DNA of 35,493 nucleotides from Oxalobacteraceae bacterium (GCA_947464955.1 CANHZI010000030.1:1-35493); one strand, 5' to 3'. Positions 1 through 8,803 are shown, numbered from the stretch's first letter. Program-made: numbers and translations. Notes: a model not told the origin generated them from the letters alone.

Positions 1-2
1 GA

Positions 3-224
3 TGTTCAATGACAGATGGATACGATTGCTATCAAAATGCTGTAGCTGAGCGGGTGAATGGAATTCTCAAGGGAGAGTTCTTATTGAATACGCCGGCAAA
101 TCTTGCTGAAGCACGAAAGCTTATTTCACAATCCATTCAAATCTATAACAACGAACGGCCCCACTCAAGCCTGAAAAACAAAACGCCCGATGAGGTTCAT
201 CGGGCGTCTTTGCAACACCTTTAG
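3..224 (+). CDS. IS3-family transposase OrfB, C-terminal fragment (partial, cut by window edge)
   Basis: This is the C-terminal part of a DDE integrase-core transposase. The frame is open from the window edge; the ATG at 9 is internal, not a true start. The YQNAVAERVNGILKGEF stretch matches the conserved IS3 OrfB region (Y-x-NAVAE-x-x-x-x-x-LK-x-E), in which the Glu of NAVAE is the third catalytic acid. It is followed by the usual helix with YNNERPHSSLKNKTPDEV, typical of IS3 OrfB C-termini. The two catalytic Asp residues would lie upstream of the window. The end looks intact, so whether the element is functional cannot be judged from this fragment. Confidence 0.85.
   Translation, partial: CSMTDGYDCYQNAVAERVNGILKGEFLLNTPANLAEARKLISQSIQIYNNERPHSSLKNKTPDEVHRASLQHL
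183..207 (+). other. Perfect hairpin inside the 3' end of the transposase gene
   Basis: CGCCCGATGA (184-193) and TCATCGGGCG (197-206) are perfect complements around a 3-nt GGT loop, with one more A-T pair outside (183/207) and a TCTTT tail. The shape is that of an intrinsic-terminator hairpin, but it lies within the last codons of the transposase. It may limit read-through transcription or shield the mRNA end; this is inference. Confidence 0.6.
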
Positions 225-338
225 TTGTCAATTTATTTTAGGACTGGACAGTGGACGAGATTCTAAAATTTCCTTATGCTTTGCGGTCTATATAAATCCA
301 CCTAAAGCTTTTTGACTTTATTGCTTGCAAAATAAGAT

Positions 339-851
339 ATGGCAAAATTTCACACTCTTGATAAAGTCGACCGTAAGTTACTCAATTTACTGCAGAAAGA
401 TAATCAAACCCCAACCAGAGTATTGGCAGAGAAATTGCATATTTCTCAGCCGACATGCCTGCGCCGCATCAAAGTGTTACGCGATGCAGGCATTATTAGT
501 GCGGACGTTTCTATGGTCGACCCATTTTCGATCGGTTACGGTATGCTTGCATTTTTGGAAATTTCCTTGGCAAACCAGTCCGATGAGCACATGCGCGACT
601 TCGAGACATGTATGAACCACGAACCAGAAGTCATGCAGTGTTACTTTGTTTCAGGCGAGATTGATTACTTTTTGGTGATACACGTGGTCGATATGGAGGC
701 TTATTATCAGTTTGTGCGTAGAGCGATCTCAGGATCAGGGAATGTCCGTCATTTTCATTCGCGCTTTCCTATGAAACGCGCCAAGTTCAGCACCCGTATC
801 GCATTTGATGAGAAAGCACCTGAATTATCCGTACGGGTGTCGCGCAAGTAA
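339..851 (+). CDS. Lrp/AsnC-family transcriptional regulator
   Basis: A 170-residue protein of the usual Lrp/AsnC size. Residues about 6-60 form the AsnC-type winged helix-turn-helix (LDKVDRKLLNLLQKDNQTP, then ISQPTCLRRIKVLRDAGII). Residues about 70-150 form the RAM ligand-binding domain (FVSGEIDYFLVIHVVDMEAY). Members bind DNA as dimers or octamers and respond mostly to amino acids; the ligand here cannot be told. The start ATG follows a weak ribosome site (AATAAG). The gene sits 89 bp after an IS end and shares no space with its convergent neighbour: its stop (849-851) directly abuts the stop of the DUF2486 gene. TATAAA-like sequence at 289-296 could be a -10 element, but no good -35 was found. 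Confidence 0.9.
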   Translation: MAKFHTLDKVDRKLLNLLQKDNQTPTRVLAEKLHISQPTCLRRIKVLRDAGIISADVSMVDPFSIGYGMLAFLEISLANQSDEHMRDFETCMNHEPEVMQCYFVSGEIDYFLVIHVVDMEAYYQFVRRAISGSGNVRHFHSRFPMKRAKFSTRIAFDEKAPELSVRVSRK

Positions 852-1325
852 TTAGCGGTTGCCTTTGATTTTCGTGAGTTCTTGATTCACTGCACGCGTC
901 ACTACTTCCTCGATACTTTGCTTTAAGCCCATGCGAATGTCGTCAGCTAGTTTGTCGACAGCATTTTGAAGTACGTCGGCGAGGCTGTCGCTGACACGAT
1001 GCTCGAGCACGAAATCGATACGGGACAAGACCTGTTTGAGGACGTTTTCTCTGACCGTTTGTTCCAACAAAACCCAATCATCACTGCCTGGCTCGGGGAT
1101 GCTACCCGCATTTTCAGAGAGTTCTTCGGAAAGTGGCTTGATTTCAGTGACGCTTTCACGTATCAAAGCTTGAGGCGCCAAGGTGATGGGAGAAGCGGGG
1201 CGGCTAGTCGTAGCGGCGCTGGGTGTTGGTGCTGCTTGAATTTTTTTCGGTTCGACCGGTTCGGCTCCAGGAGGGTGGATGATCTCGGTTAACACGGGAA
1301 TGCTGGAATCGATTTGATCGTTCAT
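852..1325 (-). CDS. DUF2486 family protein
   Basis: A 157-residue protein that begins with SSIPVLTEII, the hallmark N-terminus of the Burkholderiales DUF2486 family. A Pro/Ala-rich linker (about 18-60) is followed by a charged helical C-terminal half (about 80-155) with a repeating VLSRIDFVLEHRVSDSL pattern that suggests oligomerising helices. No signal peptide or membrane segment is seen. The function is unknown. Its ATG overlaps the stop codon of holC by an ATGA junction, so it is probably translationally coupled to the DNA polymerase III chi subunit. That link is positional only. Confidence 0.8.
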   Translation of the reverse strand: MNDQIDSSIPVLTEIIHPPGAEPVEPKKIQAAPTPSAATTSRPASPITLAPQALIRESVTEIKPLSEELSENAGSIPEPGSDDWVLLEQTVRENVLKQVLSRIDFVLEHRVSDSLADVLQNAVDKLADDIRMGLKQSIEEVVTRAVNQELTKIKGNR

Positions 1326-1747
1326 GTTGTACTTGCTACTGTATGTGTCGGCTGTATGCCGTCGTGTTGATATTGCTTGAAACGTTGCCGTCCTGCCTGT
1401 GCGTCATTGGTCTCGCTTGAAACTATTTCGATGACCCGCTCAAACTGCTGGTAATTATCAGGTCTTGATTGGCTCAAATTGATCAAGAGTTCTTGATGTG
1501 GAAGCGACTGCGCGGTATTCGTTGTCAAGAGTATCGGCGTGACAGACGCAAGAGGGTCATCGATGTTGACATGAGGCAAAAAGTCTATTGTTGAAAATGC
1601 CCACAATTCTTGATCAAGAAGACGTAGTTGATCCTGATCATCGGTGAGAACAATAATCTTACAATTCGCCGCTCGCGCTTTACGCACAAGACGGCAAGTG
1701 TAATTGAATTTGTCACTGACTTGACTATGAAAATCGATGCGAGGCAT
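1322..1747 (-). CDS. holC: DNA polymerase III subunit chi
   Basis: A 141-residue protein matching HolC: an N-terminal MPRIDFHSQVSDKFNYTCRL segment, KARAANCKIIVLTDDQ as a Rossmann-like strand-loop, and LDQELWAFSTIDFLPHV, the family's conserved Trp-x-Phe and FLPH motif. Chi forms the chi-psi pair in the clamp-loader and connects it to SSB during replication. The gene is part of a tightly spaced minus-strand run, 38 bp after the glutaredoxin-like gene and overlapping the DUF2486 gene by 4 nt. In many relatives holC follows pepA; here the upstream neighbour is different. Confidence 0.88.
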   Translation of the reverse strand: MPRIDFHSQVSDKFNYTCRLVRKARAANCKIIVLTDDQDQLRLLDQELWAFSTIDFLPHVNIDDPLASVTPILLTTNTAQSLPHQELLINLSQSRPDNYQQFERVIEIVSSETNDAQAGRQRFKQYQHDGIQPTHTVASTT

Positions 1748-1785
1748 TGAGCACTAGAGCTTGTTAATTTAATCAATCGTTAAAT

Positions 1786-2418
1786 CTAGAAGCGAATTCC
1801 TGTTGGTGATGTCGACTTAGGTTTCGGCGCTTCCTGTGGTTTTACATCTGAATTCTTATTTTCCGTCGCAACTTGTGGCGCAGCGGGCTCAGGCTCTGGG
1901 TAACGGTAATCTTTTGGTAGCATATTCGTTTCTGGGTAGCCTGCCGCAGTCAATGCAGAACGCCACTCGTTCGAGTCTAAGCCTTTAAATTTACTTTTGT
2001 TGATTTGCAAAAAAGGCAGCGTAGTATCACCGCTTACTTGTTTGAGCTTATCCACATCATCATTGGTCTTAATCGTTTTTTCAGTGAACGGAATCCCAGC
2101 TTGTTTCAAAAGATTTTTACCTTCATTGCAAGCGCCGCAGTTCGGTGCTGTGTATAGAGTCACAGGGTTCTTGTTGACAGCGGCAGCTAGCTCCGGAGGT
2201 AGATTGGAAGTGGATAGACTATTGCTACTCTCAAGACTTTTACTACCTAGCTTTTTCGCATTGGCTGGTGGGGGTGTGTCGCTATAAACAATTTTTCCGT
2301 TCGGGCCTACCCATTTATACATTTGCGCTTGGGCGTCTTTGCTGATCAAAGCTAGACCCACAAGGTTGATGGCTAAAGCTAAACTTAAGCTAGTTGTTAC
2401 ATTCAATGATTTTTGCAT
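1786..2418 (-). CDS. Exported DUF4124 / glutaredoxin-like protein
   Basis: A 210-residue protein when started at the ATG at 2418, which has a good GGAG ribosome site 7 nt upstream; a longer frame from 2469 would run into prlC and lacks this. The first 31 residues form a signal peptide ending AQA before QMYKWVG. Residues about 32-60 are a DUF4124 domain (YKWVGPNGKIVYSDTPPP). Residues about 82-155 are a glutaredoxin/thioredoxin fold with a CGAC redox pair (YTAPNCGACNEGKNLL) and a cis-Pro loop (TTLPFLQI). A Pro/Lys-rich tail follows. It probably handles thiol-disulfide exchange in the periplasm; the substrate is unknown. Confidence 0.85.
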   Translation of the reverse strand: MQKSLNVTTSLSLALAINLVGLALISKDAQAQMYKWVGPNGKIVYSDTPPPANAKKLGSKSLESSNSLSTSNLPPELAAAVNKNPVTLYTAPNCGACNEGKNLLKQAGIPFTEKTIKTNDDVDKLKQVSGDTTLPFLQINKSKFKGLDSNEWRSALTAAGYPETNMLPKDYRYPEPEPAAPQVATENKNSDVKPQEAPKPKSTSPTGIRF

Positions 2419-2452
2419 CGTTAGTCTCCGCAATTGCGATCCTTCCACTTTA

Positions 2453-4519
2453 CTAGTGTGTCGAGCCATTCATGCCATTATGGCGCAATAATGCATCGAT
2501 GGATGGTTTTCTGCCTCTGAAAGCAACAAAGGACTCAAGCGCAGGGCGCGATCCACCTACCTCAAGTATCTCGGTTTGGAAACGATAACCCGTTGCGCGA
2601 GACAAGCTACTGCCCTCGGTGTTGGCGGCTTCCTCAAATGCGCTATAGGCGTCAGCGGAAAGTACTTCGGCCCATTTGTAGCTGAAATAGCCAGCCGCAT
2701 AGCCACCCGCGAATATGTGACTAAACGAGTGTTGGAAACGATTGAAGGCAGGTGGTTGAATCACGGCGACTTGGTCGCGTACTGCTTGCAAAACATGGCT
2801 GACACTGAGATTGTCGACCGCTTGAGAATGTAAACGCATGTCGAATAGGGCAAATTCGACTTGGCGCAAGGTTTGTAAGCCAGCTTGGAAATTCTTGGCA
2901 GCGATCATCTTGTCATACAAGGCACGAGGTAATGACAAACCAGTGTCGACGTGTGCCGTCATGTTTTGTAAAACATCCCATTCCCAGCAGAAGTTTTCCA
3001 TGAACTGAGAGGGCAGCTCGACCGCATCCCACTCAACTCCTGAAATGCCTGAGACAGAAATATCATCGACTTTGGTCAATAGCTGATGCAAGCCATGGCC
3101 GAATTCGTGGAATAAAGTGATGACTTCGTCATGAGTGAAGGTCGCTGGTTTGCTCACACCGTTCGCGACGATAGGAGCATTAAAATTGCAGGTTAAGTAC
3201 ACGACTGGCGTTTGTACGCCATTGGTTTTGAGACAGCGAGCGCGCGCATCGTCCATCCAAGCGCCACCTTGTTTCGCGGCGCGTGCATACAGATCGAGAT
3301 AAAACTGTCCTAACAACTGCTGGTCACGTTCAACGCGGAAAAACTTCACGTCTGAATGCCAAGTTGCGGCTTGGTCGGCTTTGATGGTGACGTTAAACAG
3401 AGTCTCGATGACATGGAATAAGCCTGCCACGACTTTGTGCTCGGGGAAGTATTGTTTTACTTCTTGCTCAGAAAAGGCATAGCGCTGCTCGCGTAGTTTT
3501 TCAGAGACGAAAGTACTATCCCAAGCCTGCATGTCGTCGATGCCGAACTGTTCGCGCGCGAATTGACGCAACTCGAGCAAGTCTTTTTCTGCAAATGGCT
3601 TTGCCTTTTGGGCTAAATCTAAGAGAAAAGTCTCAACTTGTTCTGCACTTTCCGCCATTTTTGCAACTAAGGAGACGTCGGCGTAATGACGGTAACCAAG
3701 TAGTTCGGCTTCTTCATGACGCAAACGCAGAATATCGTCGATCAGGCTGCTGTTATCCCATTCTGGATTGCCGCCCAGCTCAGAGGCCTTGGTGGCATTA
3801 GCACGGTAAATGGTTTCGCGCACATTCCTGTTTTCCGCGTATTGCAAAAGCGGGAAATACGATGGGAAATGCAAGCTAAACTGGTAGCCAGATTTTCCGT
3901 CCTGTTCGGCGGATTGACGCGCCGCTTGTAGTACCTCTTCAGGTAGACCACTCAATTCGCTCACATCTTCGATGACGAGTTTGTAGTCGTTGGTCGCATC
4001 CAGAACATTTTCTGAGAAGCGTGTGGACAATGCGGCGAGCTTTTCCTGCACTTCGGCATAACGTTTCTTCTTGTCGTCGCTGAGTTCGGCGCCGCCGAGT
4101 TTAAAGTCGCGCAACGCATTGCTGATGATTTTCTTGCGAGCCTTGCTTAAGCTCTCAAAGCCTGCACTGGCAGCGAGTGCTTTGTAATTTTGGAATAGCT
4201 GTAAGTTCTGCCCAATGGACGTCCAGAATTCGGTTACCTTCGGCTGCGCTTCGTTATACGCAGCCCTTAACTCAGGTGTGTCGCGCACAGAATTGAGATG
4301 GCTAACGATGCCCCATGCTCGCCCCAGTTTTTCTGTTGCGAGTTCTAAAGGAGTGACGAAATTGTCCCAGCAAATATCCGATATTGGTGCTTCGAGTTCG
4401 GCGACAGTGGCGCGAGCCTCAGCGAGTAAGTGATCGATCGCGGGCGCCACATGGGAAGCGTCGATGACGTCGAAACGCGGTAAATCGGAAAAATCGAGCA
4501 GGGGATTCTCTTGCATCAT
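2453..4519 (-). CDS. prlC: Oligopeptidase A, M3-family zinc metallopeptidase
   Basis: A cytosolic M3 peptidase of 688 residues, close to the usual length of about 680. The zinc motif HEFGH is at residues 471-475, followed by GLHQLLT; downstream GVEWDAVELPSQFMENF carries the third zinc ligand Glu. The N-terminus MMQENPLLDFSDLPRFD matches the family start, so the ATG at 4519 (or 4516) is preferred over the open frame up to 4606, which would overlap folD. Oligopeptidase A degrades peptides released by proteases and cleaved signal peptides. It lies 64 bp after folD and 34 bp before the glutaredoxin-like gene, consistent with one transcript. Confidence 0.93.
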   Translation of the reverse strand: MMQENPLLDFSDLPRFDVIDASHVAPAIDHLLAEARATVAELEAPISDICWDNFVTPLELATEKLGRAWGIVSHLNSVRDTPELRAAYNEAQPKVTEFWTSIGQNLQLFQNYKALAASAGFESLSKARKKIISNALRDFKLGGAELSDDKKKRYAEVQEKLAALSTRFSENVLDATNDYKLVIEDVSELSGLPEEVLQAARQSAEQDGKSGYQFSLHFPSYFPLLQYAENRNVRETIYRANATKASELGGNPEWDNSSLIDDILRLRHEEAELLGYRHYADVSLVAKMAESAEQVETFLLDLAQKAKPFAEKDLLELRQFAREQFGIDDMQAWDSTFVSEKLREQRYAFSEQEVKQYFPEHKVVAGLFHVIETLFNVTIKADQAATWHSDVKFFRVERDQQLLGQFYLDLYARAAKQGGAWMDDARARCLKTNGVQTPVVYLTCNFNAPIVANGVSKPATFTHDEVITLFHEFGHGLHQLLTKVDDISVSGISGVEWDAVELPSQFMENFCWEWDVLQNMTAHVDTGLSLPRALYDKMIAAKNFQAGLQTLRQVEFALFDMRLHSQAVDNLSVSHVLQAVRDQVAVIQPPAFNRFQHSFSHIFAGGYAAGYFSYKWAEVLSADAYSAFEEAANTEGSSLSRATGYRFQTEILEVGGSRPALESFVAFRGRKPSIDALLRHNGMNGSTH

Positions 4520-4583
4520 TGTGTAGTCTTTATCTTTGCGCTTATAGTTTTTACAGTCTTGGAGACGATGATTTCTTAAATAA

Positions 4584-5429
4584 TTAGATGCGTTCGGCCG
4601 CTTCAATCGTATTCACTAATAACATCGTAATCGTCATCGGTCCAACACCCCCGGGCACTGGTGTGATGTATGAGGCGACTTCTTTGACATTGGCATAGTC
4701 AACGTCGCCGCACAGCTTGCCTTCATCATCACGGTTCATACCAACATCCAAAACCACGGCACCCGGTTTCACCATATCTGCGGTGACAATATTGCGTTTG
4801 CCAGTGGCGACAACCAAGATATCAGCATTGCGAGTGTGGGCACCAAGATCTTTGGTCTTAGAGTTACAGATGGTGACGGTAGCGCCCGCTTGCAAGAGCA
4901 ACATCGCTTGTGGCTTGCCAACAATGTTTGACGCACCGACCACCACTGCATTGGCGCCGCGCACTGGGTAGTCAATTGACTCCAGCATTTTCATGACGCC
5001 GTAAGGTGTGCATGGACGGAATAGCGGTTGGCCAGTCATCAATAAGCCAGCATTGCTAATGTGGAAACCATCAACGTCTTTTTCTGCAGCGATCGCTTCG
5101 ATGACTTTGTTCGCATTGATATGTGCTGGTAAAGGCAATTGCACCAAGATACCGTTAATCTTTGGATCATTATTCAAGCGATCAATATGCGCTAACAGAT
5201 CAGCTTCGCTCAGTGCGGAATCATACTTTTCGAGAACAGAGTAGAAGCCGCAGTCTTCGCAGGCTTTGACTTTATTGCGTACATAAACTTGTGAGGCTGG
5301 ATTGTCGCCGACCAAAATGACTGCCAAACCAGGTTGTTTTCCTTGTGCCGTCAACGCTGCAGCGCGTTTTGTCACATCTTCACGAATTTGTTGAGAAAGT
5401 TGGGTGCCGCTGATGATTTGTGCTGTCAT
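4584..5429 (-). CDS. folD: Bifunctional methylenetetrahydrofolate dehydrogenase / cyclohydrolase
   Basis: FolD interconverts 5,10-methylene-THF and 10-formyl-THF using NADP in the one-carbon pathway. The 281-residue product starts [14 protein letters not shown]; a longer frame to 5492 adds an untypical leader. Visible motifs are YVRNKVKAC with Tyr49 and the catalytic Lys53, [17 protein letters not shown] with Asp120, [11 protein letters not shown], the dinucleotide-binding loop GASNIVGKP, and the C-terminal [15 protein letters not shown]. All key residues are present and match those of E. coli FolD in type and position. No strong Shine-Dalgarno is seen before the chosen ATG. It is first in the minus-strand run that continues through prlC. 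Confidence 0.95.
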   Translation of the reverse strand: MTAQIISGTQLSQQIREDVTKRAAALTAQGKQPGLAVILVGDNPASQVYVRNKVKACEDCGFYSVLEKYDSALSEADLLAHIDRLNNDPKINGILVQLPLPAHINANKVIEAIAAEKDVDGFHISNAGLLMTGQPLFRPCTPYGVMKMLESIDYPVRGANAVVVGASNIVGKPQAMLLLQAGATVTICNSKTKDLGAHTRNADILVVATGKRNIVTADMVKPGAVVLDVGMNRDDEGKLCGDVDYANVKEVASYITPVPGGVGPMTITMLLVNTIEAAERI

Positions 5430-5726
5430 GGTATGTATGCTCAAAAAAGGGGCGGACGCTTGCAAACTAAGAGCAAGGTCGGCGGATGGCAAAAAAATGG
5501 ATCAGGCGTGATTATAAAGGATGGAGCGCAGAGGCATTAAGACTTGCTGACTTTCTTGCTTAATCTTGGTGAAAAAAAGTTAAAAGTTGATCGCTTGCGC
5601 ATGTCTCTTGAAAACCGCGAGCTTTCTGTGGTTTTTAGGCTGTTTCGAATTTGTTGCTAAATTTCATAAGATTTGATGCTTGGCTGTGCTGTGCAGACTC
5701 ATGAATTTGTGGCGGGCACTTAGTTC

Positions 5727-5738
5727 GTATCGCGATAC
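5727..5738. promoter_or_regulatory. 12-bp perfect palindrome upstream of aceE
   Basis: GTATCGCGATAC is its own reverse complement. It lies about 120 bp upstream of the likely aceE promoter and about 300 bp upstream of folD. It could be an operator for either gene; a single 12-mer is weak evidence. Confidence 0.3.
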
Positions 5739-5848
5739 TTGATGCTGAGTCCAGTGCTGTCGGTCATCATAAAAAATAGCAAATTAAACACAAGATTGTA
5801 TGTTGCATCGCGTCACAAATATCACAATATGAAATGACATATCGTAAT

Positions 5849-5877
5849 TTGAAATTTCAAAAAAGTACTGTTAGAAT
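5849..5877 (+). promoter_or_regulatory. Likely sigma70 promoter of the pyruvate dehydrogenase operon with overlapping palindrome
   Basis: TTGAAA (5849-5854) and TAGAAT (5872-5877) are separated by exactly 17 bp, a good sigma70 pair. The -35 is the left part of a perfect 12-bp palindrome, TTGAAATTTCAA (5849-5860), so a dimeric regulator bound there would block or contact RNA polymerase. The implied leader to the aceE ATG is about 200 nt. The sequence does not fit the E. coli PdhR site (ATTGGT with ACCAAT). Inference from sequence only. Confidence 0.55.
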
Positions 5878-5991
5878 GCTCCACATGCAAAAAATCGAGA
5901 GTCGTTTTCGCCTTGAAAAAGGCTTGAGAATTTTTCACATATCCCACAAGCTGGCGTAAAACTAAACAGTGCAATGGTGATTTAGCGCTTT

Positions 5992-6040
5992 AGATATTCT
6001 GATATTTCGATATGCCGATATTTAGATATTTAGATCGATA
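5992..6040 (+). repeat. Short AT-rich tandem repeat (GATATTTA-like units) in the aceE leader
   Basis: Successive units AGATATTC, TGATATTTC, GATATGCC, GATATTTA, GATATTTA and GATCGATAA give an 8-9 bp period. It ends 45 bp before the aceE ATG, within the predicted leader transcript. Such a run may be a slippage-prone tract, an AT-rich standby region for ribosome loading, or a binding array. Confidence 0.55.
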
Positions 6041-6085
6041 AGCGCAATAACCAGAGCACATGACCTTTATTAACGAGGAGACCGT

Positions 6086-8779
6086 ATGTCACAGATAGAC
6101 CAAATTTTGGCGCAAGCCGTGAATGATCCCGACGTGATCGAAACCAATGAATGGCTGGATGCGCTAGAGTCTGTGATTGATACGGAAGGCCCCGATCGCG
6201 CCCACTATTTGATGGAACGCATGATGGATCTAGCGCGTCGTCGTGGTGCGAATATCCCGTTCTCCAGCAATACAGCGTATGTGAATACGATTCCCGCCGA
6301 TAAGGGCGCGCATTGCCCAGGCAATTTGGAAATCGAAGAACGTTTGCGTTCCTATATGCGTTGGAATGCGATGGCGATGGTAGTAAAAGCGAATCGTCTA
6401 GATGGCGATCTCGGCGGCCATTTATCAAGTTTCGCTTCTTTGGCCAATATGCTTGGCATTGGTTTTAACCATTTCTGGCATGCGCCAACTGCAGATCATG
6501 GTGGTGATTTGCTCTACATCCAAGGTCACTCCTCTCCAGGTATCTATGCTCGCGCCTTCCTCGAAGGTCGCTTGAGCGAAGAGCAGCTCTTGCACTTCCG
6601 TCGCGAAGTCGATGGTAAAGGTCTGTCTTCCTATCCACATCCAAAATTGATGCCAGATTTCTGGCAATTCCCAACTGTGTCTATGGGCTTGGGCCCATTG
6701 ATGGCGATCTATCAAGCACGTTTCTTGAAATACCTACATGCACGCGGCATTGCTGATACCGAAAAACGTAAGGTATGGGCATTCTGCGGCGATGGTGAAA
6801 TGGATGAACCAGAATCCATGGGCGCGATCGGTATGGCGGGACGCGAGAAGTTGAATAACCTCGTGATCGTGGTTAACTGTAACTTGCAACGCCTTGATGG
6901 CCCAGTGCGTGGCAATGGCAAGATCATTCAAGAACTCGAATCCGATTTCCGTGGCGCCGGTTGGAACGTGGTGAAAGTGATCTGGGGCTCAGGCTGGGAC
7001 GAATTGCTGGCGAAAGACAAAGATGGTGCTTTGCGTAAGATTATGATGGAAACCGTGGACGGTGAATATCAGAACTACAAAGCAAAAGACGGTGCATACG
7101 TTCGTTCCCACTTCTTCGGTAAAGATCCTCGTACATTAGCGATGGTGGCACATATGTCGGACGACGACATCTGGCGTTTGACACGTGGTGGCCATGACCC
7201 ACACAAGATTTACGCCGCATTTAAAGTCGCGCAAGAAAGCGTCGATCAACCGACCGTGATTTTGGCCAAGAGTATCAAGGGCTACGGTTTCGGTAAAGCA
7301 GGTGAAGCACGCAATACGGCACATAATACGAAGAAGCTCGATGACGAAACGATTAAGTCAGTGCGTGACCGCTTCCAATTGCCTATCGCCGATGAGAAGT
7401 TGCCAGAGATTCCTTTCTATAAACCAGCTGACGACACGCCAGAGATGAAGTACTTGCACGAACGTCGTGCCGCACTCGGTGGTTACTTGCCACAACGTCG
7501 TCAACAGGCGGACGAGCAATTGGTGGTGCCACCTCTGTCTGCCTTCCAAGCCATGTTGGAACCAACAGCGGAAGGTCGTGAAATTTCAACGACCGCTTCG
7601 TATGTTCGCGTATTAACTTCCTTGTTGCGCGATAGCAGCCTCGGTCAACGTGTGGTACCGATCATGGTCGATGAATCACGCACTTTCGGTATGGAAGGTC
7701 TGTTCCGTCAGATCGGTATTTTTAGTCAAGTGGGGCAACTGTACGAACCAGTCGATAAAGATCAGGTCATGTACTACCGCGAAGACAAAGCGGGTCAGAT
7801 TTTGCAAGAAGGCATTAATGAAGCCGGTGGTATGAGTTCATGGATCGCAGCAGCGACTTCCTACTCCACCAACAATCGCGTGATGATTCCGTTCTATACG
7901 TATTACTCCATGTTCGGTCTGCAACGTATCGGTGATTTGGCTTGGGCCGCAGCCGACATGCGTGCACGTGGTTTCTTGATCGGTGGTACTGCTGGCCGTA
8001 CAACCTTGAACGGTGAAGGTTTGCAGCATGAAGATGGTCATAGCCATGTGATGGCATCGACGATTCCAAACTGCGTTCCATACGATCCTACGTTTGCCCA
8101 CGAAGTGGCGGTCATCATCCATGACGGTTTGCGTCGCATGGTCACCAATCAGGAAGATGTGTTCTATTACATCACGGTGATGAATGAAAATTATGCGCAT
8201 CCAGGTTTGGTAGCAGGCCAAGAAGAGGGCATCATCAAAGGTCTGTATTCCTTTAAGAAATCTGAAGCGAAAACAAAACATCGCGTTCAGTTGTTGGGCT
8301 CAGGCACAATCTTGCGTGAAGTCATCGCAGCAGCCGATTTGTTGCAAAACGATTGGGGTATTGCAGCCGATATCTGGTCTGCACCTTCATTCACCCTCTT
8401 GGCGCGTGATGGTCAAGATGCAGAACGTTGGAATATGTTGCACCCGACAGAAACACCACGTGTCCCGTATATCGCTGAATGCTTGAAAGATACTACTGGC
8501 CCTATCGTCGTGTCGACAGACTACATGCGCGTCTACGCTGAACAAGTGCGTGCATTTATCCCTAAAGATCGCACTTACAAAGTATTGGGTACCGATGGTT
8601 TCGGTCGTTCTGATAGCCGCGCGAAACTGCGTGAGTTCTTCGAAGTGAATCGTTATTTTGTGACGATCGCTGCTTTGAAATCCTTGGCTGAAGAAGGTGC
8701 AATCTCCGCTTCTGTGGTGGCACAAGCGATTGAGAAATACGGTATTAATCCAAACAAACCAAATCCGGTGACTGTGTAG
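6086..8779 (+). CDS. aceE: Pyruvate dehydrogenase E1 component (homodimeric)
   Basis: An 897-residue AceE-type E1, which decarboxylates pyruvate with thiamine diphosphate and acetylates the lipoyl group of E2. The start has a good GAGGAG site 9 nt upstream. The N-terminal MSQIDQILAQAVNDPDVIETNEWLDALE segment corresponds to the E2-binding tail. HAPTADHGGDLLYIQGHSSPG carries active-site histidines. The TPP/Mg motif begins with GDG at residues 235-237 and ends NCNLQRLDGPVRGN. SYSTNNRVMIPFYTYYSMFG lies in the transketolase-like central domain. It is the first gene of aceE-aceF-lpdA; 162 bp with a REP-like repeat separate it from aceF, so subunit levels could be tuned there. Confidence 0.97.
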   Translation: MSQIDQILAQAVNDPDVIETNEWLDALESVIDTEGPDRAHYLMERMMDLARRRGANIPFSSNTAYVNTIPADKGAHCPGNLEIEERLRSYMRWNAMAMVVKANRLDGDLGGHLSSFASLANMLGIGFNHFWHAPTADHGGDLLYIQGHSSPGIYARAFLEGRLSEEQLLHFRREVDGKGLSSYPHPKLMPDFWQFPTVSMGLGPLMAIYQARFLKYLHARGIADTEKRKVWAFCGDGEMDEPESMGAIGMAGREKLNNLVIVVNCNLQRLDGPVRGNGKIIQELESDFRGAGWNVVKVIWGSGWDELLAKDKDGALRKIMMETVDGEYQNYKAKDGAYVRSHFFGKDPRTLAMVAHMSDDDIWRLTRGGHDPHKIYAAFKVAQESVDQPTVILAKSIKGYGFGKAGEARNTAHNTKKLDDETIKSVRDRFQLPIADEKLPEIPFYKPADDTPEMKYLHERRAALGGYLPQRRQQADEQLVVPPLSAFQAMLEPTAEGREISTTASYVRVLTSLLRDSSLGQRVVPIMVDESRTFGMEGLFRQIGIFSQVGQLYEPVDKDQVMYYREDKAGQILQEGINEAGGMSSWIAAATSYSTNNRVMIPFYTYYSMFGLQRIGDLAWAAADMRARGFLIGGTAGRTTLNGEGLQHEDGHSHVMASTIPNCVPYDPTFAHEVAVIIHDGLRRMVTNQEDVFYYITVMNENYAHPGLVAGQEEGIIKGLYSFKKSEAKTKHRVQLLGSGTILREVIAAADLLQNDWGIAADIWSAPSFTLLARDGQDAERWNMLHPTETPRVPYIAECLKDTTGPIVVSTDYMRVYAEQVRAFIPKDRTYKVLGTDGFGRSDSRAKLREFFEVNRYFVTIAALKSLAEEGAISASVVAQAIEKYGINPNKPNPVTV

Positions 8780-8803
8780 TTTTTGTTGGGTCCGGTGCGA
8801 AAT

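Larger units (their letters stand above)
1..250 (+). mobile_element. Right end of an IS3-family insertion sequence (left part outside window)
   Basis: The window opens inside an IS3-type transposase reading frame. After its stop codon the sequence runs into GTCAATTTATTTTAGGACTG and GACA, ending near 250. Read from the other strand this end begins TGTCCAGTCC, the TG-initiated terminal inverted repeat style of IS3-family elements. The left end and any target-site duplication lie outside the window, so the exact boundary (about 250) is inferred. The element lies 89 bp upstream of the Lrp-type regulator and so may have replaced or altered that gene's promoter. Confidence 0.75.
5430..6085. other. 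Gene-free regulatory region between folD and aceE
   Basis: This 656-bp stretch separates the divergent folD and aceE genes. No coding frame in it looks real. It holds a perfect 12-bp palindrome at 5727-5738, a sigma70-like promoter overlapping a second 12-bp palindrome at 5849-5877, and an AT-rich short tandem repeat at 5992-6040 in the probable aceE leader. No convincing promoter for folD was recognised. Confidence 0.6.

Noticed and set aside
1756-1786. Possible third copy of the 13-bp repeat near the glutaredoxin-like gene end
   Set aside because: AT-rich with some ATCAATCG-like matches but no convincing period over three units.
4900-4960. FolD dinucleotide loop reads GASNIVGKP rather than GRSNIVG
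   Set aside because: At first suspected as a lost NADP-phosphate contact, but E. coli FolD also has Ala here, so it is ordinary.
7838-8281. 147-residue minus-strand open frame within aceE
   Set aside because: Shadow of the aceE coding strand with no recognisable domain.
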